Shown in pieces: positions 1-11,988 of a stretch of DNA of 64,000 nt. Under the pieces are notes generated by a model. That model made no database searches and had not been told where the DNA came from. It saw only the letters and a list, made by a program, of their open reading frames with translations. The stretch is taken from the NCBI GenBank assembly GCA_013398175.1, contig VZRZ01001922.1, forward strand, positions 738,667 to 802,666. Reading direction: 5' to 3'. Origin of the DNA: Climacteris rufus (lineage: Eukaryota; Chordata; Aves; Passeriformes; Climacteridae). Within the stretch, counting starts at the first letter, position 1, and each line of letters starts with the position of its first letter. The translations under genes were made by a program, and so were the position numbers.

Positions 1-3000
1 ACTGGGCGACTGACCCTTAGATCTCTCTGGGTCTCAAGGTTTGACCAAAAGTATCTTTAGATGCTTAGCTCTCATGACTTTTATCCTGGATCCACAGCAA
101 CACTTAAAAGGTATATTTTTGTAAGCCCCTCAGTCCTATTAACAAAAATAAATGTTCCTCTACCCAGCAAGAAAAGGAAATTAATATCTGCTCAGATATT
201 TTGTGTATTCCCAGCTGCTGCTGTAACATACAATGAGTCTTGAATATCCCTGTGGACTTCATTAAATGTCGAGATTGATTAGCAGACTTTCTTGCCTGGC
301 TTCTTTGCGTGTTCAGAGATATTCTCCAGACAGCTGTCCTGCATATCTCCATTAAAGAGAGAACAAAGCCCTGGAGAGTAACACTTGCTGTTGACTGCTC
401 TGAAACATCACCATGGACTCATCTGCATCCCATGATGGGACAAAAGTCCAACCCACACCCTCCCCTTGTATGTCCCACTTGCTCTGGTGCTTAGGGATCC
501 TCTCCTGTTGGTGTCCAGCTGAGCAGGAACAGTGCTGTGCAGTGTGTGCAGTGCTAATGATCATGGCTGCATTCTCCTGGATGGAGGTACTTGGCAGGAA
601 AACCAAAGTGTAAGTGTATGTATTTTGTTCTTAAGTGATAGAACAATATGCAGGAAAAGGGAAAAATTATCCTGGGTGTTGTACTGTTCCTTAACACTCT
701 GCATGACGTGGGACATAGTAGTTTACAACTATCGACTTGGAGTCACTGACTCTGGTGGTGTTTTCTCACACAGACCAGTGCCTAGAGAATTGCTACATAT
801 GTGATTCATAGGGTTGACTTTTTAGTTTTGCTTTTAGTGTGTAACAGAGTAGATTGTTATTAAAGCATTTGGATAGCAGGATAACAGCATAACAGTGTAA
901 AATGTTAAGGGCAAACTATTAATAAAGGTGTTTAAAAATAAAGTCTTAAAATATCAGTGTTTAGCTCAGAGCTTTCATTTTTTGAGGGCTCTTCAATGGC
1001 ATAGAGAACTTGGGGCATTTTGCCTGGGTTCAGCCAGAGCTCAAGGAGTTCAACACTTGAAAACACAAGGCTCATTCTGTAACTAAATTTAAGCATTACA
1101 GCCTTGCTTTGATTTCTTCCCTCCTGCCCCTTTTTGATTTCATGGATGCACTGGGCCCAACTCTCTTCTGGCAGTTTATTGCTGTGTGAGCTTAGACCAA
1201 GAACTGATCTCCATCTACAGTCAAAGTAGGAGTTTTCATAGTGTCCCTTGCTCATTCCTCTGCAAATGCCTGATGTCTCTCTACGCCTCTCTGTGTTGTA
1301 GAGTGTTGCTAAGGCCTCTCACAAAAGCAGGCAGTCACTATCTCTGATTTGGCAGTGTTTCAGAGATGGGTGAAGCTGTCCATTTAACACAGCACAATTT
1401 TACTGTGAACTTACAGGGTGGTGGGGGAGCCATCTGCTTGCCAAAGCTGCATAAATGCAAACGCATTATTACAGGGATGTTCAGACAGAAATGTAAAGGG
1501 AGTAATTTTCTGTTCAGTAATTCCTGTCTGTTTGTTATACTTGCATTCCTGGTGAAAAATATGCTGCATATTTAAGCATTCTCTAACATCACTGATGCAG
1601 CTTCTTTCACAACCTCCAGATAAGGTGAACGTGAAGAGAAAATTAATCCGAGTCATACAGTACTAGGAGGACAAGATGAACACGATAACAATTTTATTCC
1701 ATCAGATGTTTTTTTCATGGGACAGGTTTCCTTTTGACAGCATGAAAAAGACTCAACAGACTTAACACAAAGCTGACAAGTCAGCAGGACTGTCAGTGGG
1801 TTCAGTCTACAGAGAAAATGATCTTGCAGACATCCTGCCACCTAGACTCCATAAGGCAGGCTGCCCTAATGAATACTTGTCTGTGCACCATTGGAATACC
1901 TGGCACCATGCATCTGGCAGGATTATGCAATTACATTCTGTCAACTCAGATCAGGCATGATACAGTCTTTATGCTGACTGTGGGAAGAGGAATGATACCT
2001 GACCCAGCATAAAATCTGCCTGGCTGTAAGATTTTAAAGCCAATTTAAACCAGCAGTGAGCGGGCATGCACTGCTTCAGCATTTCTTACCATGTGGCTAC
2101 GCTGGTTGTTGATTTGGGTTTGTTTGGTTTGGTTTTGTGCTATTTTTTTTTGTCTGGTAGCATGCATACTACTGGATTTCCTGTCTTGTGAAACCACAGC
2201 CACAGGCCCTGTGATAGTGGAGTTCAGATGGGATTGAATGGGAACAGTAAGATCAAGAAGTGCTGAAAACCCCAAAGCTGCTGCTTTGCACCAGATATCT
2301 CACGGCTTGCTGTTACTTCTGTTGTAAATTGTGCTGCTGCTTTTAGCAATTCACCACCTTCCAGCTGAATTTTAGTCACTGGCAGCTTCCTTCTCATCTT
2401 TCTAAAGCTGGTGTTATCCAGAGATTGAAGATTTACCAGACTGGGCCACTCTATAAGGCAGAGTTTTGTGGCAGTGTCCCTATTTGTAAACTGGAAGACT
2501 GGCTCTGTACATCTGAGGACAACATCACAAGATGGGATAGTTGACACAGTGAACACTCGCTACCTAGAGAGGGAACAGCTCTTGGGAGATGAAATTAATG
2601 CCGATTCAAGGGAGCTAATGACTTGATTTAAATTTTTCTAATTGAATAAGGGGGTATTGAGGCTTAGTCTAACTGATCACAGTGATGTCCTGTCTGAAAC
2701 CCTTCGAAGTCCAGGGAAGAAGACTTATGTCATTGCAAAGCCCACACTGGAGGGTGGGAGAATGTGCTTACAGCCATCTGTCACATTTGGGTAACACCTG
2801 CCCCTCCTGGCAAAGAAGAAGCAAGGTCACATGATGGTCAGAAGAAGAAAATGAGGGGAGGGAGGGAAGGAGGGGGAAGTGAGAACACAAAGTGAGTGAG
2901 AAGCTGGTTTGGGTGGCTGTTATGAGACCCAGACATTAATGGTCTCATAGAGACAGAAGGTGCTGGGTAAGCGCATGAGCAAAACAGCTGGGACTGGGTG

Positions 3001-6000
3001 GAAGAAGATTGATTTGAGCAAGTTTCTCTCAAGGGGAAGAGCTGGTGGTGCCAGCAAGGAGAGGACAGAAGGGATGGTAAAAAGCAAAGGATGGGTACTG
3101 GATATACCTCACTGCAGCTCATCCTAAAACACCTTTGTAAAAAGCTGCCGTACTCCTCTCTGGAAGTGGCTGCCTTCCAAGGGAATATAGAGAGATTCCT
3201 GTAATGTTTATGTGGGTGTGTTGGGAAGTAGACAGAAGTCCTTTGGGATGGAAAGATTTCTTTGAATGTCCCATGCCCTAATTTCTAGAGCAGGCCCTGG
3301 CTTGACAATCACTTCTGCCTCTGCCTACACTCAAAGAAATAATCTGTCCTGGAGCTGCTGATTCAGAGCACTGGGAGCTACATCCTCCTGCCAGTGCTCC
3401 ACATTTCCTCCTTCGTACCAAGAACTAATGGAAACATTAAATACCTTTTGGAGACTTTAAGGTTTCCAAAGCAAAGCCAAAAGGACTCAAAGCACAGCAG
3501 ACCTCTGTTCTCAGCTACAAACAATGCTAACATTTACACTAACCAGTACCTGGAGTGGCAGACTGTGTGGCCTTTTGCTTTCATGTTGTTTACTGCAAGG
3601 GCTTCAGGGTGGGGAAGAGACTGGGAGCCTGACAGGGCTCTTGCTTTATGTCACTGGAAAGTGAACAAAACCTCACTAGGCATATTCAAATCAGGTGGAG
3701 TAAAACTGAGGACAGCACTGTCCAGAGCTAAATTGTCTTATAACAGCCTGTTTAGCTTCTACGTACATGCAGCAGAACTCACCCCATCTACTAAAGTTTA
3801 TATCTTTGCTACTTGTGACAGATGGGCCTGAGCATTACCTGGGCCAATTCTGAAAAGAGTTTCTAGCCAGATTTTGAGACCTCAAAAGACATCTGAATAC
3901 AGGCCAAGTTTTCCAGAGAAGTCAGTGCATAGCAGCTGGGATTCCAAGGAAGTTTTTTTACTATAGTGTTCAAACACAAACAGAATTCTCCCGTACTCAT
4001 AATTTAAATTCTGGGAGAAATCAAGTTTGAAAAGCTGGCCTGAAATGGCCACCAGTAACTGATAGCTACCAGTGACCAGGAAACACATTCCTTCTCTGTT
4101 GTTACTCAGGGTGCTGGAAGAATGCATGATGGGCATAAATAATGCAAATTGATGAGATGCTGATGGGCATGACTATCTTCCCTCGATGAAACAGATACTT
4201 AGAATATTTCTGGAGCGCACAGTGCACAACAAATGGACAAGCTGCATAGCTGTTTTAAAAATCAGACTTGTTTAGTGACACAAATTAGGCGCTTGCTATA
4301 TGTTAATAGGAATTTTTTAAAAAGCACAGTCATTTCTATCCATTGCCATTTAATCTGTTCTTTTGTGTTACTCTTTTTTCCTCTTTCAGTTCTGGAACTG
4401 CAAAATACATCAGTATTTGCAACCCAAATCAAGGAGACAGACCCTACCTCCTCACCAAACAAAATCATGTTTTGGTTTTCTCAAAACCCAAATATAATCT
4501 TGACCTTTTGTTTGCATACTGCTTTCAGGCCAAAAGAGTTAGGCTCCTGGCTTCGCTTATTTTTACAAATAAAGATTATGAGAACTGTGCAGATTTTTCT
4601 GCTCATTTTTGTGTTGCTCTTAAGAGGAAGTGCAGAACTGTGTGCCTGTAGGAGCTGAGCAGTTCAGTGGAGCAGTATGTGTTAGTGAGACTGTGATAAA
4701 ATCAGGCAGGTTGGCAGAGCAGCTGCTGCACTGCAGTAATGGGGGTGAACTGGAAAATGAAAACTAACCAGTGCACTTTCACCCTCCCAGGCAGAGTGAA
4801 ATACAGAATATAAGCAAACATCACCAGTGGGGAGTATTATAGCAAATATTTGAAATGCCTCCCTTTTAGAGGCTTTCAGGGTGGATGCCTTTAGTTGTGT
4901 ATCATGCTGTTGCTAGCACACGTGACAAAACTCTTTGGAAAAAATATTTTTTGTTGCCATTGTACCCTAAACAGCATTGCATGAAGTGGGAGAACATAAA
5001 TTCCCTTGGTGTTTGCCTTTCCCTTCCAAGCATGGCTATTTGAGACACAGCCAGTCTGAGAGCTCTGCACTGCCCTAGACTGTTGCTATTAGCATTTTTC
5101 TTGTTGCTGTCAGGCTGGTGAGTGACTAAGTGTCCCTGGTGCTGAAGCTGCCGGTCATTTGGGAATTCTGCCTTCCCAGGACACACAGCAAGGCTGGTGT
5201 GTAGGGTTTTTTCCCTTGGTTATGGGATGCTTATGCTGCACTACAGCTAGCAGAATGGAACTGGGTGGAAGGATGGAAAGAAAGCCAGTGGGGAATGACA
5301 CTGCCAGTCCTCACCTCCTGCCTAGGACCTTGTGGTCACTGCTAATACAGGAAAGGGAGAAGGTGACGCACAGAGGGTGAAGATGACCTCAGTGTTCAGG
5401 ATATATTCAGGAAGTACTATCCCAAAATAGGGATCCAATAGCACTTGGCCAAGGCATCACTAACTTGGCAGCCTTGGATCCCCTCAACTCAGGGCAGATG
5501 TAGGTCAAGACAGATGGGCAGCAGAGCATGTAAGGCCCAGCCCCCAGGGATGGCACTGCCACTGAAGCACACGAGCTCCTGTTGCCATGTGGCTCCATTA
5601 GCAGGCAAAACTGCACAAGGTGATGAATAATGAGGAAGTCCTAACTCCTGCCCTGGCTCTGCTGTACTGCATGACCTGATCTGTGGTTCTGTCCTCATTT
5701 ATTTCAGTACAGTCATCCCCTCCTCATCTTCCCTCCCAGCAGGATGGCCTGAGCTCATTATGTGACAGCAGAAGGGTGCTTTGCAAATGGATAGCATCTG
5801 TATCAAATTGTCAAAGCAGACAAGACTGTGCTAACACCTCCCCAGTGGGCATCTCTGCAGCCTGCTGTTGCCTCATGCTCCCCTGGAAACAATAAAAAAA
5901 AAGGACACATAGCAAGGGGAATAAGGCAATGCAATGATTAGTTCTTTAAACGTGGACACAGATTCATGCCCCAGCCTGTAAAATAGATCAGAGGAGAAAT

Positions 6001-8140
6001 GGCTGTCTTCCAAGCAAGGGTAATACGGGAGCAGTGAAGGCAGGATACTCTGGGTCGGGACATCCTGGAAACATTTCCCACAAAGCCTGGAAATGAAACC
6101 TGTGTATCCCAGGGAGTCTAGCTACCACACCTGTGACACCGTGGGTGCCCACGACAAAACAGTGCATGAGTCACAGGAGCTCAGTAGGACAAATGAGGGC
6201 AGGCAGCTCTTTGGCTCCACTTTTTACCAGAGGCCAAGAGCAGCAGCAGCTGCTGTGTCAGTGCTGGTGATCTCACTGCGTGTCAGAGGGATGTGGACTT
6301 CAGCTAGGACAGACTGCATCATGCTCCATTGCTTGACAGGCTAAACCTGCAGCTCTGCTACTGAGAAACTTCATGGGCTGCTCTGTGGGGGGAAAGGGGC
6401 TCTTTATGGGCATGTAGTCCTGGAAGAGAGCCAGTGCAGAGCTTTGTTTCCTGGGATTATACAGCATTCCTTGGGGGAAAGCTTGGTAGCCATTTGCAAA
6501 GCCCTGCTGCTGGCTGTAGGAGGCTGACTGCTGCCAGCACCAACACCAGCACCCTGTGCTCATGCACACAGTCTGTGAAGGGGAAGGGACAGTCAGATCT
6601 GTCATCTTTAACAGCAACAAGACAGCGAATTTAATTCAGAGTTGAGTTCAGACAAATGCAAAGCTTCAGAACTTGGACTTGGCCCCTGAATAATCCTTTA
6701 AACCCTGTTCCCTTGCTCCTGCTCTTTGAAACAAGGATGCAATAACAGGAACAGCCAGTGCTTTGAAGTTGAGGGGGTATAAGGTGGCCCTCATGGACCG
6801 CTAAGCTTTGACAGCACGGTATTCTGCTAAGCTGACACTGTATAGATTAGCTAATGCTCCTGACGCCTAATGGGAAAAGAGACAGGCTTGTGATGTTCCC
6901 ACTGAGAGGAATTTCCTATTTTTAGAAATGCTGCTGGTTCTCATGGGATGGGCAGGCTGGGAAAGCCTGCCACATCTTTTGCATCTTTACTCTCCTCCTC
7001 AAATTTATGACAGAATGCTGCTTCACTATCTGTTCCCTTCCCTGACCTTGTATCACAGGTACGCCAGTCTGAGGGTCTTAGAACCTATTACTAGCAATGA
7101 GGGTAAGAAAAACATTTCTGTTCCCAGCAGTTAACAAACTTCAGAGTCTCTTGGAAAACCTCTGTAAGACTCCCTCAGGTATTGCTTCATTCCCAAGTGA
7201 AATCTGAGCAGGCTGGGAAGGTGTAGAAGCAGCAGAAGAATTTTGTTGTGTCAGCAGTTATTAGAACTGTCTTGTTTTCTGCCTAGAAACCATGTTATTG
7301 CTCTATCTGCCTCCAAAACCAACTTGCTAATGAGGTCAGCTGGCTTGTAAGCTTGGTGGCAAAGGTGCCAGCCTCACCTCTTTTTCCTGTTCCTCTTCCA
7401 TGGGAGCTGGGAGGTGAGTACTCCCTTTCAAACACCTTGAGATAAGCTCAAGCCAATGCCTGGCAGCAGCCCTCCCTAAACACAAGCACCTCAGTACTCT
7501 TTTGACTTCCTGCTCCAGGTAGACAGAAATTGCTGGAGCTGACCCAGCTTCAACAAAGCCACATTGATCTAAACCAGATGAGGAACTTGTCCTATAGCTA
7601 CTGAAAGGGCATCTAACCTGGTCCACATGACCAGTTTCAGTCTGTCCTGGATGTAGATGGTGACAATGTGAGATCCCACCTACACAGTACCTTTAACTGT
7701 TGTCATTAGACCAGCTTACAGGTTGTGACAGCCCCCTTGTCTGGCTGGAGATACAGCAGAGCAAAGTCCTGGGATGGGAGGATGATCAGGAGATGGTTCT
7801 GCTCCATCTAGAGTTCCCTCCTGGCAGAAGGGTTGAATGACCACACACTGTAGTCAAAAGGCCAATGTGCCAATTTTCTGCCCTAAGTGCACTTAACTGC
7901 ACTAGGGGCAGAAAAGTTGTCCAGGAAGAACCTGCTCCACATATTGACACAGGTCTCCAAGTATAGAGTGCAAAACTTATAGAACTGGGACTCTCCTTTA
8001 GGCTCCTGAGCTCTTCCTAAATGTTTCGAGAGGCATTACTGGCCTGGGTAAAAGTGCACCAGTGACTTTTCTAACAGTGCCCAGCTGTGCATCAGCATGT
8101 TCTGGCACTGCTGGCATTTATTAGAGTAGCTGCAGAAAGT
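1..8140 (-). other. EHD3: EHD3 intron 3 (partial), no exon seen
   Basis: This stretch lies downstream of the third EHD3 coding exon on the minus strand, so it is inferred to be intron. The next expected EHD3 exon would continue the GTPase domain after the Ser-Arg-Gly end of exon 3. No reading frame on either strand here resembles that protein, so the exon lies outside the window. Open frames in the region are short or low-complexity and match no family I recognise. The longest, 145 codons at 3394-3831 on the plus strand, looks like chance. The only structured element I noticed is the hairpin at 7874-7915. Confidence 0.6.
7874..7915. repeat. Imperfect inverted repeat (18-bp arms, 6-nt loop)
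   Basis: The arms at 7874-7891 and 7898-7915 are reverse complements except for two adjacent mismatched pairs, with the loop CTTAAC between them. The outer arm reads TTTTCTGCCC on the left and GGGGCAGAAAA on the right. The structure sits inside EHD3 intron 3. It could be a chance palindrome, a small nonautonomous transposon remnant or a structured RNA. Nothing else in the sequence decides between these. Confidence 0.7.
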
Positions 8141-8725
8141 ACAGAATTGTTTAGGTTAGAAAAGCTCTTGAAGATCATTGAGTCCAACTGTAAACCCAGT
8201 GCTGACCTCAGCTCACTGATCTGTCCCATTGATTCAGATCCATCTGCAGATTCCTCTGCAGAGCCTTCCTACCCTCCAGCCCAGCTTGGTGTCATCTGCA
8301 AACTGGCTGAGGGTGCTCTCAATCCCCTTGTCCAGATAATTCATAGATATTAAACATAACTGCACAAATGCTGAGCCCAGTGGAACACCACTTGTGACTG
8401 GTTATCATCTGGATTTAACTCCACCACCACTCCCTGGTTCTGGCCATCCTGACAGCTTTTCATCCAGGTAAGGCTGTACTCCTCCAAGCCATGAGCAGCC
8501 AGTTTCTCCAGGAGAATGGGAAAGTGTCACAGGCTTTACTAAATTTTAGGTAGGCAATCTCAGCCTTCCTCTGATCCAGTAAATGGGTCACCTTGTCATG
8601 GAAGGAGCTCAGGCTGGTCGAGCAGGACCTGCCTTTCATAAACTTGTGTTGCCTGGCCTGATCCATCATGATGATCAGCTCCATGACCTCTGCCAGCACT
8701 GAGGTCAGACTGACAGGCTCTAGAA
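8141..8725 (-). mobile_element. CR1 LINE fragment with reverse-transcriptase remnant
   Basis: Read on the minus strand, this contains CR1-type reverse-transcriptase sequence. A GFMKGRSC-like block is followed by a YLxFSKAxDT block near 8530-8640. The catalytic-type FADDTKLG motif lies near 8291-8302, in a frame broken relative to the first block. The 8141-8200 end resembles the CR1 3' terminal consensus (GGTTGGAAAAG...CTTGAAGATCATTGAGTCCAAC, seen in plus orientation). Frame breaks and a missing middle show a dead, internally deleted copy in EHD3 intron 3. The boundaries are approximate. Confidence 0.85.
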
Positions 8726-9787
8726 TGGGACACCAAGGCCTACTGCAAAGCTGACAGAGAAATTTTTGCAAAGGAAGGAGCAAGAAGTGCCAGTGTATTT
8801 TGCAGGAGGATATTTTTAGTTCTGTAAACAGCTGAAAAGTAGGAAAATCTTGAAACATATGTCAGGATTTGAATTACTGAGGAGATTTAGAAAAGGGGCT
8901 TGAAATTACATTTTCAAGGACATTTTGACTCACCTACACTTTCTTCTTATTTTCTTTTTTAATAGAAAAAATACTTCCTCCTAAGCAAGTTTTCTTCACT
9001 GTGATAGTTTCACAAGAGAACTGGTTGCTTTCAGTGGCATTTTTTTTGACTGGAAAATGTTTACACCACATAATACAAATTTTTGTTCATCTCCCTAACA
9101 CTTTCTGCTGAGGGGAGGAATGCTTGCACAGCATATTTTTCAACCTTCAGATGAAGGCTGGTGCACCTTAGAATTTATGATCCCCTAGCAGTGCAGAGGC
9201 CCATGCTGAAAAAGGTTAATGTGAGTTTCCAGCTAACTGTAGCTGTGCTTTATTGACACTCCTTTGCTAGCTGAGGTTCCTGTGGTGGAAAATCCCAGCA
9301 AAACAAACAAGACCTGGCTCTGTGCAAGGTGGCTTCTCAATTATAAGAAGAAACGAAGTTTCCAAGTGAAATTTCAATGCAAAAGTGTCATAAAACTTTA
9401 AAAGTCATGAGTCATCTGAAATCTTATGAGACAAAACATGGAAATGCAGGAAAGGTCTCAGCACTCTGGGTAGAGCCTGTGCTGCTAAAACTTAACTGTG
9501 CATTGTTAATAGTCAGTGTGCACAAGAACTGATCATCTCAAAGCTGCATGCTGAGATTACTGCTCTTGGCGTTCTTCCAGTGAAATGATGCATAGCTCCC
9601 AGCTTTATCTAAGGAACTTTCCAGAAATGTGAACTATGCCACCATCACCTTACAAAGTAGGAAGGTGACCACAGATGTCAGGTTTAAAGTCTAAAGATGC
9701 TGCCCAGTTCAGAGAGTGAGTCCGAGAGTGACCTCAGAAGTTCACTAAGAGATTCTATGCTGTTCATCAGCTCCATTTACAAAGGTC
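8726..9787. other. Intronic sequence, nothing recognised
   Basis: AT-rich intronic sequence between two CR1 fragments in EHD3 intron 3. I see no exon, RNA gene or repeat family here. The first 130 bases may be further, more decayed CR1 sequence. Confidence 0.5.
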
Positions 9788-10061
9788 AGTAGTGACAGGA
9801 CAAGGGGGAATGGCTTTAAACTGAAAAAGGGTAAGTTTGTATTACAAAGGAATTGTGTACTTTGAGGGTGGTGAGGCCCTGACAGAGGTTTCCCAGAGAA
9901 GTTGTGGATGCTCCATCCCTGGAAATGTTCAAGGCCAGGTTGGATGGGGCTTTGAGCAACCTGGTCTAGTGGACGGTGTCCCTGTCTATGGCAGGGAGTT
10001 GGAACCAGAGGCTCTAGAAGGCCTCTTCAAACCCAAACCACTCTATGATTTTATAATTTAG
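9788..10061 (+). mobile_element. CR1 LINE 3' end
   Basis: This has the characteristic CR1 3' region in plus orientation. It starts with GTGACAGGACAAGGGGGAAT and passes through the block containing 'gatgctccatccctggaaat'. It ends in a decayed ATTCTATG-type tail (CTCTATGATTTTATAATTTA). It is antisense to EHD3 and has no coding capacity left. Confidence 0.9.
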
Positions 10062-10534
10062 TGTCCACAGGATTTCCAGGTTCCCCACTGCAATGAGGAA
10101 CTTGGGTGCCCATGACTCTTAAACCAAATCTAGTCCTGCACTAGATTTAGGAAGCCTGGACAGTGCAAGAAACCAGGCTGATTACAATGGGAGCCTTGGC
10201 TATGGATCATCAGCAAGCCACTGAAAGCAAGTGTTTCTGCAAAGCAGATATGTATTAACTGACTCTTTTTGATAGAAATCTCTTCCATGGGGAAATACTG
10301 GGCTGTGACACAGGTACTGCTGACCTTGTCAGCAGCCTTCCCTGAAAACATTTAAATTCTCTGCAGGAGACTAACAATGGACCTTTGGTCTCCATTTGAC
10401 AAGTCATGTTGTAGCTCTCAGAGGCTCCTACTACTGCTTTTATCTACAGCCTGTACAGTTTGAAGAGGAACTCATATAGAGTTCCTTTGTTTTTCACTAC
10501 TGTCATTTGGAAGAGAACAGAACTTGGGACTTAC

Positions 10535-10632
10535 CTCTGCTAATTCTCTGCTTTTCTCCAGAAAGGATTCCTGGTGTATCAATGACACTGATGCTTTCTA
10601 ATACAGGATTAGGTAGCTGGGCACAAACGAAC
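10535..10632 (-). CDS. EHD3: EHD3 coding exon 3 (GTPase domain, DTPG motif)
   Basis: This 98-bp exon continues from exon 2 with a split Arg codon (AG|G). It encodes about residues 135-168 of an EH-domain-containing ATPase, including [20 protein letters not shown] and then [13 protein letters not shown]. The DTPG motif is the nucleotide-switch (G3) element that contacts the gamma-phosphate in this dynamin-like family. The acceptor (CACACAG at the 10633 side) and donor (GTAAGT at 10534-10529) are canonical, and the exon ends in phase 1. The residues V-C-A-Q...L-E-S-I-S-V fit EHD3 better than EHD1, which as I recall has M-C-A-Q and D-S-I-S-I. The remaining exons, including the C-terminal EH domain, are outside the window. 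Confidence 0.96.
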
Positions 10633-11119
10633 CTGTGTGGAAAACAAATGTGGTTTAAAAAAAAAAAGGCAAAATGTACTTTTGATATGCTGACCATAAC
10701 AGGCAGCATGGGACAAGCCAGACTCTGATCCCTTAAGTCTTCAGTTCGAGCTCAGAGCTACTGTAACTTCAAGAAATGAACTAGAACTAAGCACTTTGAC
10801 TATTTTGCTGCTTCTGGAACATGGGTTTCAGCCATGACCTATGACAGGTTTTTTTATGTGATCCCCCAAATTGTGAATTATGAAAACATTTGGGTTTTCA
10901 CTAATGTGCTGTTTAGATTTTTGCAAGAAGTGGTATTTGTTTTCCTTTGCTTAAGCATTCCCCTGTAGAGTCCTGAACTCAAGTGAACTAAGGTTTAAAC
11001 CTGGTTTAAAAAAAAGAAATCAGCAATGCTGTAGTACTTTTGCTCTCTTTCAAATCTGGTCTTAAACAGACAAAACGTGTGCTGTTCTTGCACCATGGAA
11101 GTACTAAAGCATAGGCAGC

Positions 11120-11815
11120 ATGAGATCTCAAGAGGTTGCTTAGTCTATCCTCTGCCTCAAGGCAGAATCAATCAGGTATTTGTCTAAAGTGTTCTTCAAA
11201 TTCATAACAATGCAGATTCACCAACATTTGCTGAGAGTCTGCTCCATTATTTAATTATCTTTACAGTAAACACTCTTCTTTTAATGTCTAATCTAAATTT
11301 CCTATGCTACAAGGCCACTCAGTCACGAACACAGTAGATGTGGACAATTATTTATTTTTCCCTCTTCTCACAATGTACATTATTGTCATCCTGCCTCCCC
11401 TCAGTCCTTCCTCTGTAGAAAACAGTTTGGTGGTTGTTTTTTCTTTCTCTTATCACTTCCAGTTCTCTCTAGCTGCCTTTCCAGCTCGTTTTTAACTCCC
11501 TGAAGACCCTTGTAGCCTTCCTTTGGGCCCTCTCAAACTGCTCCACATATTTCTTCAGGCACAATGCCACAAGCTGATATATTCCAGCCACAACACTGCT
11601 GATGGTGAGCAGAGTGGATGGATTGCTCCTTATCTCTTACATGTGACAGTCCTGTTTATACATCTCAGTAAAATGTTTGCTTTTTTAACAGCAGTATGAC
11701 ACTGTTAACTTACATTCAGTTTGTAATTTACTGCTCCCCCCTTTGCAGCTCCATTTATGTGTAATTGCTCTTTAACTAGTTGTTCCCCATCCTGTATCCA
11801 TGCAAATCACTGCCT
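11120..11815 (-). mobile_element. Ancient CR1-family LINE fragment
   Basis: The sequence follows the general order of CR1 3' regions seen from the minus strand. It begins with 'gcttagtctatcctctgcc', then a block like 'ttctttTAATGTCTAATCTAAATTTCC', then 'gggccctctcaaactgctccacat'. It ends near 'gacactgttaacttacattcag' and 'ttgttccccatcctgtatcc'. Divergence is high and no long frame survives, so this is an old insertion in EHD3 intron 2. The boundaries are approximate. Confidence 0.75.
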
Positions 11816-11963
11816 AAGAGGAGTCACTTGTGCTTAGTGGGCTGCAGCTCTTCTATTTCAGTTGCTAGTAACAGCAAAGGACAGTAAAAGCCTGTCTGCT
11901 TCCATGGCTCCCGGCAGCACTTCATGGAGAGCCTTTTTGTGATGGTATTCCAGGCAGCTCTAA

Positions 11964-11988
11964 GTGTGTGTGTTTGTGTGTGTGTGTA
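11964..11988. repeat. (TG)n microsatellite
   Basis: A run of about twelve TG units interrupted by one TT, in EHD3 intron 2. It is followed by a purine/pyrimidine-alternating 'tacatatgcat'. Confidence 0.9.

Noticed and set aside
3394..3831. 145-codon plus-strand ORF
   Set aside because: No recognisable domain or codon pattern, and it is antisense in the EHD3 intron. It is consistent with chance.
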